Source: Riemerella anatipestifer_F (lineage in GTDB: Bacteria; Bacteroidota; Bacteroidia; Flavobacteriales; Weeksellaceae). From it: DNA of 64,000 nucleotides. Shown piece by piece: positions 1-9,236 of the stretch. The position numbers and the translations under genes were made by a program. Numbering within the stretch: the stretch's first letter is position 1; the number at the start of each line of letters is the position of its first letter. The stretch lies in the NCBI RefSeq assembly GCF_037861325.1, contig NZ_JAFELW010000001.1; one strand, given 5' to 3'. Under the pieces are notes generated by a model, which searched no databases, was not told the DNA's origin, and was given only the letters and a program-made list of their open reading frames with translations.

Positions 1-1
1 C

Positions 2-220
2 GTTAAAACTTCTAAATGGGTTACTATGCACGGCTTTGCACTCAATGTAAATACAGATTTAAGGTATTTTGAATACATTATCCCGTGTGGGATAAAAGAT
101 AAATCTGTAACCTCTATGGAGCGGGAGCTAGAACGAAAATTCACTAATGAAGAAATTACAGAATTAAAGGAAAAAATAAAAAAACACTTTACACAGATAT
201 TTGGTTCGGAATTCATATAG
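2..220 (+). CDS. lipB: Octanoyltransferase LipB, C-terminal fragment (5' truncated by window edge)
   Basis: This is the last 72 codons of a reading frame that enters from the left edge. It reads KWVTMHGFALNVN near the start, which is the LipB segment after the catalytic Cys region, followed by a C-terminal IPCGI and a charged helix. LipB moves octanoyl from acyl carrier protein to lipoyl domains, the first step of lipoate attachment in the cytoplasm. The internal ATG at 26 is a conserved Met, not the start. The lipid-kinase-like gene follows after 30 nt and may be co-transcribed. The N-terminal two thirds lies outside the window. Confidence 0.85.
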   Translation, partial: VKTSKWVTMHGFALNVNTDLRYFEYIIPCGIKDKSVTSMERELERKFTNEEITELKEKIKKHFTQIFGSEFI

Positions 221-250
221 AAGCTGAAAAAGTATTATATTTGTTGGGTT

Positions 251-1102
251 ATGCAGAATTTAGCGTTTATCATCAATCCTTTTTCAGCAAAGGGAAAATA
301 TCAATCTTTTCTAGAAAAAATGGAAAAGGAGTTTCCTCAGGCATTGTACTATATTTCAGATTCGGTAAAAGGGACGGAGGCTTTTATAGAAAATAATTTC
401 TCAAAAGCAGATATTTTTATTGCCGTAGGAGGCGATGGCACTATTTCTAGCATCGCTAAAAAACTGATAGGCACGGATAAAATTTTAGGAATTTATCCCG
501 CAGGGTCAGGCAATGGTTTTGCTTACGAAATGGATTTTACTAAGGATATTAGTACTTTAATCAATAAAATAAAAAATCCTAAAAGTAGAGAGGTTGATAC
601 TTTTACGGTGAATGGTCAGCTTTCCATAAATGTTTCAGGTATTGGTTTTGATGGTGCCGTTACCAAAGCATTTGAAAATACAAATAGAGGATTTGCCAAT
701 TATATTAAAACGAGTATTAAAACTTTTTTTAAATATCGTCCTATTCAGATTAACTTTAAAGAAGAAGAACTGAAAAAATATAATGGTAAATATTTGATGT
801 TCAATATTGCAAATACTAGGCAGTTTGGTAATCACGCTTACATCGCTCCGAAGGCATTGGCTAACGATGGACTTTTGGATTTAGTTTTGGTTAAAAAATT
901 TCCACTTTGGTATGCTTCAATATTTGCAACGAGAATGTTTAAAAAACAACTGAAAAATGACCAATTTGTAACCTTTTTGAAAAAAGAGAGTTTCTCTTTT
1001 GAAGCGAGTGCTAAAGATTGGCATCTAGATGGCGAATATTACGAAATATCTTCACCCATATTGGTAAAGGTTTCAACTGAAAAACTGAAAATTTTATACT
1101 AA
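251..1102 (+). CDS. YegS/BmrU-type diacylglycerol kinase family lipid kinase
   Basis: The 283-residue protein has the lipid/sphingosine kinase fold markers: an N-terminal INPFSAKGK segment (residues 9-17), the nucleotide-binding GGDGT at 60-64, PAGSGNGFA after residue 80, and a C-terminal LDGEYY motif. The family phosphorylates diacylglycerol or related lipids with ATP at the inner face of the membrane. The length (about 290 usual) indicates a complete gene. It sits 30 nt after lipB and 23 nt before the peptidase gene, so it could be in an operon with lipB. The true lipid substrate cannot be read from the sequence. Confidence 0.85.
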   Translation: MQNLAFIINPFSAKGKYQSFLEKMEKEFPQALYYISDSVKGTEAFIENNFSKADIFIAVGGDGTISSIAKKLIGTDKILGIYPAGSGNGFAYEMDFTKDISTLINKIKNPKSREVDTFTVNGQLSINVSGIGFDGAVTKAFENTNRGFANYIKTSIKTFFKYRPIQINFKEEELKKYNGKYLMFNIANTRQFGNHAYIAPKALANDGLLDLVLVKKFPLWYASIFATRMFKKQLKNDQFVTFLKKESFSFEASAKDWHLDGEYYEISSPILVKVSTEKLKILY

Positions 1103-1125
1103 AATTAACTTTTTAACTACATATT

Positions 1126-2322
1126 ATGATAAAAACGAAACTAACAGCTTTAGCGATGGTATCTTGTGCAACTTTTGCGTTTGCTCAAGATGGCTTAGTG
1201 AATAGCCTGAAAAACAATCAGTCCGAAAATCCTGATTTTAAATTTACGGTAATTAAAGAGAATGGAGTAACTCCAGTAAAAGACCAAGGTTCTTCGGGAA
1301 CTTGTTGGAGCTATTCTGGGAATTCTTTCCTAGAATCTGAAATGATAAGAATGGGGAAAGCTCCTGTTGATTTAGCAGAAATATTTACTGCTAGAAATTC
1401 TTATCACGATAAAGCCAAACTTTATGTACTTAATAATGGAGCTATTTCTTGGGGAGACGGTGGTGAATTGCATGATGTTATCAATATGTATCGTAAATAT
1501 GGTGCAGTTCCGCAAGAAGTGTATTCTGGTTTAAAGGAAGGGCAAACGAGAAATAATTTCTCTGAAATGCAAGCGATTATAAAATCAATGCTAGATACTT
1601 ATGTTAAAAATCCATCAGGGAAATTATCGTCTAACTGGTTGTCTAATATAGATGCTATTTTGGATAGTTATTTAGGTAAGTATCCAACTCAGTTTACTTA
1701 TAAAGGTAAACAATACACGCCTCAAACCTTTGCTAAAGAGGTAGTTGGGATTGTTCCAGAAGATTATGTAGGTATATCATCATATAAAGATTATGCTTAT
1801 TATGAGAGATTTGTAGTGCCTATTCCAGACAACTGGAGCCACGAAACTATGTGGAATGTTCCAATGGAAGATCTTACAACAATCATAGATTACGCTATAA
1901 ATAATGGATACACCGTGGGTTGGGCAACAGATGTATCTGAGCCTTATTTCTCGTACAAAAATGGGGTGGCTTATGTACCAGATTTAGATTTGGATAATCT
2001 TAACGCAGCTACTAAAAAAGATTTATTTAAAGGTCCAAAACCTGATAAAAAAATTACAGAAGAGATGCGTCAGGAAGCTCTTAACAATCTTACTACAACA
2101 GACGACCACGGTATGCACATTGTAGGTATTGCTAAGGACCAAACAGGTAAAGAATATTATATGGTGAAAAACTCTTGGGGAACAACCAACGATTATGAAG
2201 GTTATCTTTATGTAACTAAGCCGTATGTATTGTATAAAACAACAGGTATTTTACTTCATAAAGATGGTATTCCTAAAAATATAACTAAGAAGTTTAAAAT
2301 AAACACTAATATAGGTTTATAA
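1126..2322 (+). CDS. Exported C1 family (papain-like/bleomycin-hydrolase-like) cysteine peptidase
   Basis: The 398-residue protein starts with a Sec signal peptide (residues 1-20, ending AFA before QD). The papain-type triad is visible: Cys60 in DQGSSGTCWSYS, His328 in DDHGMHIVGI, and Asn349 in VKNSWG. The long insert between Cys and His and the overall length resemble bleomycin hydrolase/aminopeptidase C (C1B) rather than classical papain. Unlike the usual cytoplasmic C1B enzymes it appears exported, to the periplasm or cell surface. It ends in a strong terminator. A role in peptide scavenging is plausible, but the substrate is unknown. Confidence 0.85.
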   Translation: MIKTKLTALAMVSCATFAFAQDGLVNSLKNNQSENPDFKFTVIKENGVTPVKDQGSSGTCWSYSGNSFLESEMIRMGKAPVDLAEIFTARNSYHDKAKLYVLNNGAISWGDGGELHDVINMYRKYGAVPQEVYSGLKEGQTRNNFSEMQAIIKSMLDTYVKNPSGKLSSNWLSNIDAILDSYLGKYPTQFTYKGKQYTPQTFAKEVVGIVPEDYVGISSYKDYAYYERFVVPIPDNWSHETMWNVPMEDLTTIIDYAINNGYTVGWATDVSEPYFSYKNGVAYVPDLDLDNLNAATKKDLFKGPKPDKKITEEMRQEALNNLTTTDDHGMHIVGIAKDQTGKEYYMVKNSWGTTNDYEGYLYVTKPYVLYKTTGILLHKDGIPKNITKKFKINTNIGL

Positions 2323-2331
2323 AATACTCGA

Positions 2332-2360
2332 AGAGACCGATATTATTCGGTCTCTTTTTT
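2332..2360 (+). terminator. Rho-independent terminator after the C1 peptidase
   Basis: A 9-bp perfect stem (agagaccga / tcggtctct) with a 6-nt loop is followed directly by a T run, 10 nt after the peptidase stop codon. Confidence 0.9.
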
Positions 2361-2532
2361 AGTTCAGAGTTTTCCTATAATTTATATTATGTTAAATAGA
2401 TATTTGCTGCATGTCAAATCTAAATAAAACGATATAATATTATACATATAGAAGTTCTTTTTAAAAAAATCTTTATATATATTAAACTTCATTTTTTATA
2501 CACTCATTTAGTAAGTATCAAATAATGACAAA

Positions 2533-2563
2533 CTAAAAAACCGCCTCAATTCTGAGACGGTTT
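2533..2563 (-). terminator. Rho-independent terminator of rpsA
   Basis: On the minus strand an 11-bp stem (aaaccgtctca / tgaggcggttt, one G-U pair) with a 4-nt loop is followed by six Ts. It lies 40 nt beyond the rpsA stop. The spacer between this hairpin and the peptidase terminator (about 2361-2532) is AT-rich and I see no gene in it. Confidence 0.9.
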
Positions 2564-2602
2564 AAAGATATTTTAGAAAAGTATCTAATCTAATTATTTA
2601 GA

Positions 2603-4384
2603 TTATTTACCTTCTTCCATTTTCTTTTTAAGTTCTGCAAGAGCATCAATATCTCCTAAAGTTGTTTTTTCTTCAGATGCAGAGCTTTTAGCAGCAGCTT
2701 CTTTTACATTTTTCTTTTCTTCTTCACGGAAAAGACCTGTGTGAGATACTACTACTCTCTTGAATTCTTTATTGAATTCGATTACTTTGAATTCAGCTTC
2801 ATCTCCTTTCTTGATTTTAGAACCATCTTCTTTTTCAAGTAATCTAGCAGGACAAAAAGCTTCTACCTCTACATCTTCGAATTTAACTTGAGCTCCTTTA
2901 TCAAAAACATCAGATGCTACTCCCGTATGTACAGTACCTTCAGCATATTTAGTTTCGAATTTATCCCAAGGGTTTTCTGTAAGTTGTTTATGACCTAAAG
3001 AAAGTCTTCTAGCATCTACATCTAGCTCTAGAACTACAACATCTAACTTATCTCCTACGCTGCAGAATTCAGATGGATGTTTGATTTTTTTAGTCCAAGA
3101 AAGGTCAGAAATATAGATAAGTCCATCAATTCCTTCTTCTAATTCTAAGAATACACCAAAGTTAGTAAAGTTTCTTACAGTACCAGAGTGCTTAGAGCCT
3201 AATGGATATTTATCTTGGATATTAGCCCATGGATCTTCAGAAAGTTGCTTCATACCTAAAGATATTTTTCTTTCTTCTTTATCCAAAGTAAGTACTTGAG
3301 CCTCTACCTCGTCTCCTACTTTTACGAAATCTCCAGCACTTCTAAGGTGTGTGCTCCAAGACATTTCAGAAACGTGGATAAGACCTTCTACACCTGGAGC
3401 TACTTCTACGAAAGCACCATAGTCAGCCAATACCACAACTTTACCTTTTACTTTATCTCCTACTTTTAGATTTTCATCAAGAGCGTCCCAAGGATGAGCT
3501 TCTAACTGCTTCATACCTAATTGGATTCTTGTTTTATCCTCATCAAAGTCAAGGATAACCACTTTCACAGTTTGTCCATCTTCTAAGATTTCTGTTGGGT
3601 GGTTTACTCTAGACCAAGAAAGGTCTGTAATGTGTACTAGACCATCAACGCCTCCTAGGTCGATAAACACACCGTAAGAAGTGATGTTCTTAACTGTTCC
3701 TTCAAGAACTTGACCTTTTTCAAGCTGAGCGATGATTTCTTTTTTCTGATCTTCGATATCAGCCTCAATAAGAGCTTTGTGAGATACCACCACATTTTTG
3801 AATTCAGGGTTAATTTTAACCACCTTGAACTCCATAGTTTTACCTACATATTGGTCGTAATCTTTGATAGGCTTAACATCTATCTGAGAACCAGGTAAGA
3901 ATGCTTCGATACCGAATACATCTACAATCATACCTCCTTTTGTTCTAGACTTAACGAAACCGTTTACTACCTCACCACTTTCGTGATATTGGTTTACTTT
4001 ATCCCAAGCCTTAAGCGTTCTTGCTTTTTTATGAGAAAGTTGTAATTGTCCTGTTTTGTCTTCTCTTCTATCCACCATTACTTCTACCTCGTCACCTACT
4101 TTTAGGTTAGGGTTGTAACGGAATTCGTTAAGAGAAATAACACCTTCTGATTTGAAATCAATGTCAACGATAGCTTCTTTGTCTGTAAGTCTTACTACTT
4201 TACCTACGATAACATCATCTTCTGCTAAATCGCTTAAAGAACCTTTGTAGATTTCTTCAAGTTCTTTTTTCTCGTTTCTGTCCTCAGCATTAAGACCAGA
4301 TTCAAAAGAATCCCAATCAAAATTTTCAGGTGCTACATTTTGGTTCATAAGAACCTCTTCTTGTTGTTTTGTCTGTTCTGACAT
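2603..4384 (-). CDS. rpsA: 30S ribosomal protein S1
   Basis: S1 binds mRNA on the small ribosomal subunit and helps unfold and position it for initiation. The 593-residue product holds six tandem S1/OB repeats, seen as recurring blocks such as KNITSYGVFIDLGGVDGLVH, ADYGAFVEVAPGVEGLIHVS and RNFTNFGVFLELEEGIDGLI, each followed by a GD.V..V...D segment. I place the start at the ATG giving MSEQTKQ; a longer frame would add ten residues from a non-ATG codon and lacks family resemblance. A long leader (about 120 nt) precedes it, with a candidate autoregulatory stem. It is monocistronic, with its own promoter and terminator. Confidence 0.95.
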   Translation of the reverse strand: MSEQTKQQEEVLMNQNVAPENFDWDSFESGLNAEDRNEKKELEEIYKGSLSDLAEDDVIVGKVVRLTDKEAIVDIDFKSEGVISLNEFRYNPNLKVGDEVEVMVDRREDKTGQLQLSHKKARTLKAWDKVNQYHESGEVVNGFVKSRTKGGMIVDVFGIEAFLPGSQIDVKPIKDYDQYVGKTMEFKVVKINPEFKNVVVSHKALIEADIEDQKKEIIAQLEKGQVLEGTVKNITSYGVFIDLGGVDGLVHITDLSWSRVNHPTEILEDGQTVKVVILDFDEDKTRIQLGMKQLEAHPWDALDENLKVGDKVKGKVVVLADYGAFVEVAPGVEGLIHVSEMSWSTHLRSAGDFVKVGDEVEAQVLTLDKEERKISLGMKQLSEDPWANIQDKYPLGSKHSGTVRNFTNFGVFLELEEGIDGLIYISDLSWTKKIKHPSEFCSVGDKLDVVVLELDVDARRLSLGHKQLTENPWDKFETKYAEGTVHTGVASDVFDKGAQVKFEDVEVEAFCPARLLEKEDGSKIKKGDEAEFKVIEFNKEFKRVVVSHTGLFREEEKKNVKEAAAKSSASEEKTTLGDIDALAELKKKMEEGK

Positions 4385-4716
4385 AATAAAATAATTTGTA
4401 TCCAAAACTACCATTCTTTGAGCTGAAACGGATAAATGGGTTTTGAAGTCGGTTAAATATTACAGTTTTTTACTTTTTGCTCAAAAAAAGTCCGTAAAAA
4501 GTGGTGCAAATATATGTAAAATTTATTATCTGACAATATGATTTTTAGACTTTTAGCCTCATATTTAAGTTTTATAAAAAATAGGCAACGAAAAGTATTT
4601 AATCTGAAAATAAAAAAAAAGTGCTTTTTTCTATTTTTATATTTGATTATCAGTGCTTTGTTTAGCTTATAATGATTTTCCAAAAAATAATTATCTTTAC
4701 GGAAAATTTAAAATTT
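4385..4716. other. Intergenic region between divergent rpsA and the SPFH gene
   Basis: This 332-nt AT-rich spacer holds the rpsA promoter (-7 box at 4507-4514, minus) and the rpsA leader. Within the leader TTTGAGC at 4417-4423 is perfectly complementary to GCTCAAA at 4479-4485, giving a 7-bp stem that closes a 55-nt loop. A degenerate -7-like TATCTTTA lies near 4692 ahead of the SPFH gene. A 76-codon minus-strand frame here is compositionally AT-rich and not credible as a gene. Confidence 0.5.
4507..4514 (-). promoter_or_regulatory. -7 promoter element of rpsA
   Basis: On the minus strand TATATTTG matches the Bacteroidota -7 consensus TAnnTTTG, about 120 nt upstream of the S1 start. No well-placed -33 TTG is visible. 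Confidence 0.55.
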
Positions 4717-5661
4717 ATGATAACAATATTTAGTTTTATTTTGGGTTCTTTGGGAGCCATTCTATTTGTGGGAATTGTTTTCCTTAGCTTTTTTGGACTT
4801 TGGTTTATTGTAAAGCAACAAACATCAGTTATAATAGAACGCTTAGGGAAATTCCATAGTGTAAGAGGTCCAGGTTTTCATCTTAAAATACCTTTTGTCG
4901 ACCAAATCGCAGGTAGAATTTCTTTAAAAATCCAGCAGTTAGATGTAGTGGTAGAAACCAAAACTAAAGACGATGTATTTGTTAAAATAAAGGTATCCAC
5001 GCAATATCTAGTTATTGGGGAAAAGGTTTATGATGCTTTCTATAAGCTAGATAATCCTCACGCTCAGATTACATCTTATATTTTTGATGTGGTAAGAGCG
5101 GAAGTTCCTAAACTTAGATTAGATGATGTGTTTGAGAAAAAAGATGATATTGCTATCGCTGTAAAATCAGAATTACAAGAGGCGATGAATGACTATGGTT
5201 ACGACATCATTAAAACCTTAGTAACAGACATCGACCCTGATGAACAAGTAAAACAAGCAATGAACCGTATCAACGCTTCAGAAAGAGAGAAAATAGCCGC
5301 TCAATACGAAGGTGATGCTCAAAGAATCCTTATCGTAGAAAAAGCTAAAGCAGAAGCAGAAAGCAAAAGACTACAAGGACAAGGGATTGCCGACCAAAGA
5401 AGAGAAATCGCTAAAGGATTAGAAGAATCTGTAAATGTACTTAACAAAGTGGGGATCAACTCTCAAGAAGCTTCGGCACTTATTGTAGTTACTCAGCATT
5501 ATGATACGCTTTCGTCCATTGGTTCTACTAATAAGTCTAATCTTATTCTACTTCCTAACACGCCCAATGCGGCTGGAGATATGCTAAATAATTTAGTAAC
5601 CTCTTTCTCTACGGCAAGTATTATAGGAGAAGAAATCAAAAAGAAAAATAAAGAAGCGTAA
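4717..5661 (+). CDS. SPFH/Band 7 (stomatin/prohibitin-like) membrane protein
   Basis: The 314-residue protein has one N-terminal transmembrane segment (about residues 2-30), then the SPFH domain beginning VKQQTSVIIERLGKF and continuing through GPGFHLKIPFVDQ, then a charged coiled-coil (INASEREKIAAQYEGDAQR) and a hydrophobic C-terminal part. Family members form ring-like oligomers that organise membrane microdomains and escort membrane proteases. I chose the ATG at 4717 because the 15 residues before it are low-complexity and precede the natural hydrophobic N-terminus. No NfeD partner gene is next to it. It ends in a strong terminator. Confidence 0.85.
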   Translation: MITIFSFILGSLGAILFVGIVFLSFFGLWFIVKQQTSVIIERLGKFHSVRGPGFHLKIPFVDQIAGRISLKIQQLDVVVETKTKDDVFVKIKVSTQYLVIGEKVYDAFYKLDNPHAQITSYIFDVVRAEVPKLRLDDVFEKKDDIAIAVKSELQEAMNDYGYDIIKTLVTDIDPDEQVKQAMNRINASEREKIAAQYEGDAQRILIVEKAKAEAESKRLQGQGIADQRREIAKGLEESVNVLNKVGINSQEASALIVVTQHYDTLSSIGSTNKSNLILLPNTPNAAGDMLNNLVTSFSTASIIGEEIKKKNKEA

Positions 5662-5696
5662 AAGTTTACTTTAAAAGGGTTAAATCAAAAGAAAAC

Positions 5697-5753
5697 AGTC
5701 CCAATATATTCTAAGACAATTTTAGATATATTGGGACTCATTTTTATTTTCAC
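5697..5753 (+). terminator. Terminator after the SPFH gene
   Basis: A 13-bp perfect stem (5697-5709 with 5726-5738, starting agtccc) closes a 16-nt loop and is followed by a T-rich tract. Confidence 0.85.
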
Positions 5754-5770
5754 CTTTCATAATTCATCAC

Positions 5771-5778
5771 TAAATTTG
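5771..5778 (+). promoter_or_regulatory. -7 promoter element of uvrA
   Basis: TAAATTTG fits TAnnTTTG and ends only 4 nt before the uvrA ATG at 5783, so the transcript would have little or no 5' leader. Confidence 0.55.
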
Positions 5779-5782
5779 CAAA

Positions 5783-8608
5783 ATGATGAAAAATAGAGAT
5801 TTCATAGAGGTCTATGGTGCTAGAGAGCATAACCTAAAAAACATTGATGTTAAAATTCCTCGTAACGAGTTGGTTGTCATTACGGGATTATCAGGAAGTG
5901 GGAAATCTTCTTTAGCATTTGATACTATTTTTGCAGAAGGACAAAGGCGTTATATAGAAACATTTTCTGCCTATGCTCGTCAATTTCTAGGTGGATTAGA
6001 ACGCCCCGATGTCGATAAAATAGAAGGACTTTCACCTGTTATCGCCATTGAACAAAAAACCACTAATAAAAACCCTCGTTCTACCGTAGGGACAGTTACA
6101 GAACTTTATGATTTTCTCAGACTTCTATTTGCTAGAGTTTCCACGGCTTATTCCTTGGAAACAGGTAAAAAGCTACAAAGCTATACCGAAGAGCAAATTT
6201 TAGAAACCATCAAAGAACAATATCAGAATGAAAAAGTCTTGCTTCTAGCACCGCTAGTAAAGGCTAGAAAGGGGCATTATCACGAACTTTTTGTGCAATT
6301 AGCCAAAAAAGGATATTCCCAAGCAAGAATAGATGGTACTTTACAAGATATAGAGTACGACCTTAAATTAGACCGATACAAAACTCACGATATAGAAGTA
6401 GTTATAGACCGTTGGGTTATAGGCGAAACCGCATCTGAAGCTAGAATGCAAAAATCACTTTCCACAGCTTTGCAGATGGGTGACGGTGTAATTATGGTTC
6501 AAAAATATAATTCGGAAGAGTTTCAGTATTTTTCTAAAGATTTAATGGATACCGCTACAGGACAGGCTCTACCATTACCAGAACCAAATACTTTTTCGTT
6601 CAATTCTCCTAAAGGGAGTTGCCCTCATTGTAAAGGTTTGGGAACTGTAAAAAAAATCAATCCCGATTATCTGGTTACCGAGCCTACACTACCCTTCCAG
6701 TCGGCACTATTACCACTAGAAACTTATAAATTTAGTAAATGGGCTTTATCCCAAATTAAAAGCATACTAGAATTATTCGACCTTAACCTACAAACACCAT
6801 TTAACAAAATTCCTAAAGAAGCCTTAGACTACATCTATTACGGTTGTGATAAAGAGTTTGTAAAAGATTTAAAACATGCAGGAATTTCCAAAAAGACTAA
6901 AATTAACTTTGAAGGGTTAATTCCTCATTTAGAAAAAGTTATAGAAGATAAAGAGAACTACGGTGCTACACAAGTAGAGCGAGAATTTGCTGTAGAAGAA
7001 ATCTGTACGGACTGTAACGGAACAAGATTAAAACCCGAAAGTTTAGCCTTTAAAATAGAAGGTAAAACTATTGCTGAAGTTAATGCGATGAGCTTATTGG
7101 ACTTAAAGGATTGGCTTTCGGAAATAAAAAATAGCTTCAGCGAAAAAAACAAAATTATTGCCCACGAAATTTTAAAAGAGATAGAAACTCGTTTGGGCTT
7201 TCTGCTAGATGTAGGACTAGAATATCTTAGCCTTAACAGAAGTAGCAAAACCCTTTCCGGAGGAGAGTCTCAAAGGATTCGTTTGGCAACTCAGATAGGT
7301 TCGCAGTTAGTAAATGTGCTTTATATTTTAGACGAACCTTCTATTGGTCTTCATCAGAGAGATAACGAAAGACTTATTAACTCTTTAAAAAGTTTACGAG
7401 ATTTAGGAAACTCCGTTCTTGTGGTAGAACACGACAAGGATATGATTTTAGAAGCCGATGAAGTGCTAGACATTGGACCTAAAGCTGGTAAGTATGGCGG
7501 AAAAGTATTGTGGCAAGGTAGCCCAAAAGATTTGATGAAAGCTGACACCATTACAGCAGACTACCTCACAGGAAGAAGAAAAATAGAAATCCCTAAAAAA
7601 AGAAGAGAAGGCAACGGTAACTCGATTGTCCTCAAAGGAGCAACGGGCAATAATCTTAAAAATGTAACCCTAAAAATTCCTTTAGGGAAAATGGTAGTGG
7701 TTACTGGTATTTCAGGAAGTGGTAAGTCCTCACTGATTAACGGAACCCTCTACCCTATTCTCAACCGTCATTTTTATCGTGCTGTGCAAGAGCCTCTTCC
7801 ATACAAAAAAATAGAGGGTATAGAGCATATAGACAAAATAGTAGATGTAGACCAAACGCCAATCGGTAGAACGCCTCGTTCTAATCCTGCCACTTATACA
7901 GGTGTATTTTCGGATATTCGAACACTATTTGCTAACCTCCCAGAAAGTAAAATCAGAGGCTATAAAGTGGGGAGATTTTCGTTTAATGTTAAAGGTGGAC
8001 GCTGCGAAACTTGTCAAGGAGGTGGATTGAAAGTGATTGAAATGAATTTCTTGCCTGATGTCTATGTGCATTGCGAAACTTGTAACGGCAAACGCTTTAA
8101 TAGAGAGACCTTGGAGGTAAGATACAAGGGTAAATCTATATCCGATGTCCTAGATATGACCATAGACGAAGCTGTGGAATTTTTTCAGCCAATCCCAAAA
8201 ATCTATTCTAAGGTGAAAACGCTACAAGAAGTTGGTTTAGGTTATATTACCTTAGGACAACAGTCTACTACACTTTCGGGCGGAGAGGCTCAAAGGGTAA
8301 AGTTGGCTACAGAACTTTCTAAAAAACAAACAGGTAAAACACTTTATATTTTAGATGAACCTACCACAGGGCTACATTTTGAAGATGTTAAGATTCTGAT
8401 GGAGGTTATCCAAAAGCTGGTAGATTTAGGAAACTCCTTTATCATTATTGAACATAATATGGACGTGATAAAGCTTGCCGACCATATTATAGATGTAGGT
8501 CCAGAAGGTGGTAAAAATGGAGGAAGTATTGTGGCAGAAGGTACTCCAGAAGAAATTATAAAGAATAAAAAATCTATCACAGGTAAATTTTTGAAAAAAG
8601 AAATGTAG
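5783..8608 (+). CDS. uvrA: Excinuclease ABC subunit A
   Basis: UvrA is the damage-sensing ATPase of nucleotide excision repair; as a dimer it loads UvrB at lesions. The 941-residue protein has both ABC ATPase modules: Walker A GLSGSGKSS near residue 36 and GISGSGKSS in the C-terminal half, with signature motifs LSGGESQRIRLA and LSGGEAQRVKLA. Zinc-binding CxxC pairs are visible in CPHCKGLG, CTDCNGTR, CETCQGGG and CETCNGKR. The length is that of a full UvrA. The start reads MMKNRDFIEVYGAREHNLKN; either of the two adjacent ATGs could be used. An outer-membrane protein gene follows after 24 nt. Confidence 0.97.
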   Translation: MMKNRDFIEVYGAREHNLKNIDVKIPRNELVVITGLSGSGKSSLAFDTIFAEGQRRYIETFSAYARQFLGGLERPDVDKIEGLSPVIAIEQKTTNKNPRSTVGTVTELYDFLRLLFARVSTAYSLETGKKLQSYTEEQILETIKEQYQNEKVLLLAPLVKARKGHYHELFVQLAKKGYSQARIDGTLQDIEYDLKLDRYKTHDIEVVIDRWVIGETASEARMQKSLSTALQMGDGVIMVQKYNSEEFQYFSKDLMDTATGQALPLPEPNTFSFNSPKGSCPHCKGLGTVKKINPDYLVTEPTLPFQSALLPLETYKFSKWALSQIKSILELFDLNLQTPFNKIPKEALDYIYYGCDKEFVKDLKHAGISKKTKINFEGLIPHLEKVIEDKENYGATQVEREFAVEEICTDCNGTRLKPESLAFKIEGKTIAEVNAMSLLDLKDWLSEIKNSFSEKNKIIAHEILKEIETRLGFLLDVGLEYLSLNRSSKTLSGGESQRIRLATQIGSQLVNVLYILDEPSIGLHQRDNERLINSLKSLRDLGNSVLVVEHDKDMILEADEVLDIGPKAGKYGGKVLWQGSPKDLMKADTITADYLTGRRKIEIPKKRREGNGNSIVLKGATGNNLKNVTLKIPLGKMVVVTGISGSGKSSLINGTLYPILNRHFYRAVQEPLPYKKIEGIEHIDKIVDVDQTPIGRTPRSNPATYTGVFSDIRTLFANLPESKIRGYKVGRFSFNVKGGRCETCQGGGLKVIEMNFLPDVYVHCETCNGKRFNRETLEVRYKGKSISDVLDMTIDEAVEFFQPIPKIYSKVKTLQEVGLGYITLGQQSTTLSGGEAQRVKLATELSKKQTGKTLYILDEPTTGLHFEDVKILMEVIQKLVDLGNSFIIIEHNMDVIKLADHIIDVGPEGGKNGGSIVAEGTPEEIIKNKKSITGKFLKKEM

Positions 8609-8632
8609 ATAAAAAATAAAAACTTTAGCACT

Positions 8633-9217
8633 ATGAAAAAACTATTACTTTCTGCGTTAGTAGCAACAGTTGGTTTTGCTAATGCACAAAAATTGGAAAC
8701 AGGGTTTAAAATAGGGTATGTAAATTCTACTTTACACCTAGAAGCTATGGGACAACAATACAAACCTAACGCTAAATCTAGTGTTTACATTGCGATGCCT
8801 GTATCTTATAAAATTAATAAATATGTATCTCTACATGGAGAACTTGGTATGGCAGGACTTGGAGCAGAAAATCTAATTATGGATAATAATGAGCGTTCAA
8901 GGTTGCATCTTACCACTGTCTATATTCCTTTGGGGGTTAAGTTTACACCAATAGAATCGTTAGGGATTTTGGGTGGATTTAACTTAGGTTTTGTAACCAA
9001 AGCTCTAGGAAAACAAAACGGACAAGATGTAGAGTTTACCGATATTAGAAAGGGTAACCACTCTATATTTTTGGGTGGAGAATATAAAATAACTAAGTCT
9101 ATATTTGTGGAAACGAGATATAATATAGGGCTTAGCAACCTTTATCCAACCAACGACATCACAATGAAAAACAATTTCTTACAAATAGGCATAGGGTATT
9201 TATTTGACAAATTTTAA
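8633..9217 (+). CDS. Outer-membrane beta-barrel protein (OMP_b-brl type)
   Basis: The 194-residue protein has a signal peptide (residues 1-18, ending ANA before QK) and alternating beta strands rich in aromatic and Gly residues (GFKIGYVNS, LGVKFTPIESLGILGGFNLG, FVETRYNIGLSNLYP), ending in GIGYLFDKF with a terminal aromatic typical of porin-like barrels. It is probably an 8-strand barrel in the outer membrane. Function is unknown. It lies 24 nt after uvrA and 19 nt before purH, so it may simply share their transcript. Confidence 0.8.
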   Translation: MKKLLLSALVATVGFANAQKLETGFKIGYVNSTLHLEAMGQQYKPNAKSSVYIAMPVSYKINKYVSLHGELGMAGLGAENLIMDNNERSRLHLTTVYIPLGVKFTPIESLGILGGFNLGFVTKALGKQNGQDVEFTDIRKGNHSIFLGGEYKITKSIFVETRYNIGLSNLYPTNDITMKNNFLQIGIGYLFDKF

Positions 9218-9236
9218 TATTTAATAAAAAGTAAAA

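Noticed and set aside
4453..4683. 76-codon minus-strand ORF between rpsA and the SPFH gene
   Set aside because: Extremely AT-rich Lys/Phe/Ile/Tyr composition, no motif, and it overlaps the rpsA promoter and leader.
8344..8763. 139-codon minus-strand ORF across the uvrA end
   Set aside because: It is antisense to uvrA and the outer-membrane protein gene, both well supported; composition is that of a shadow frame.
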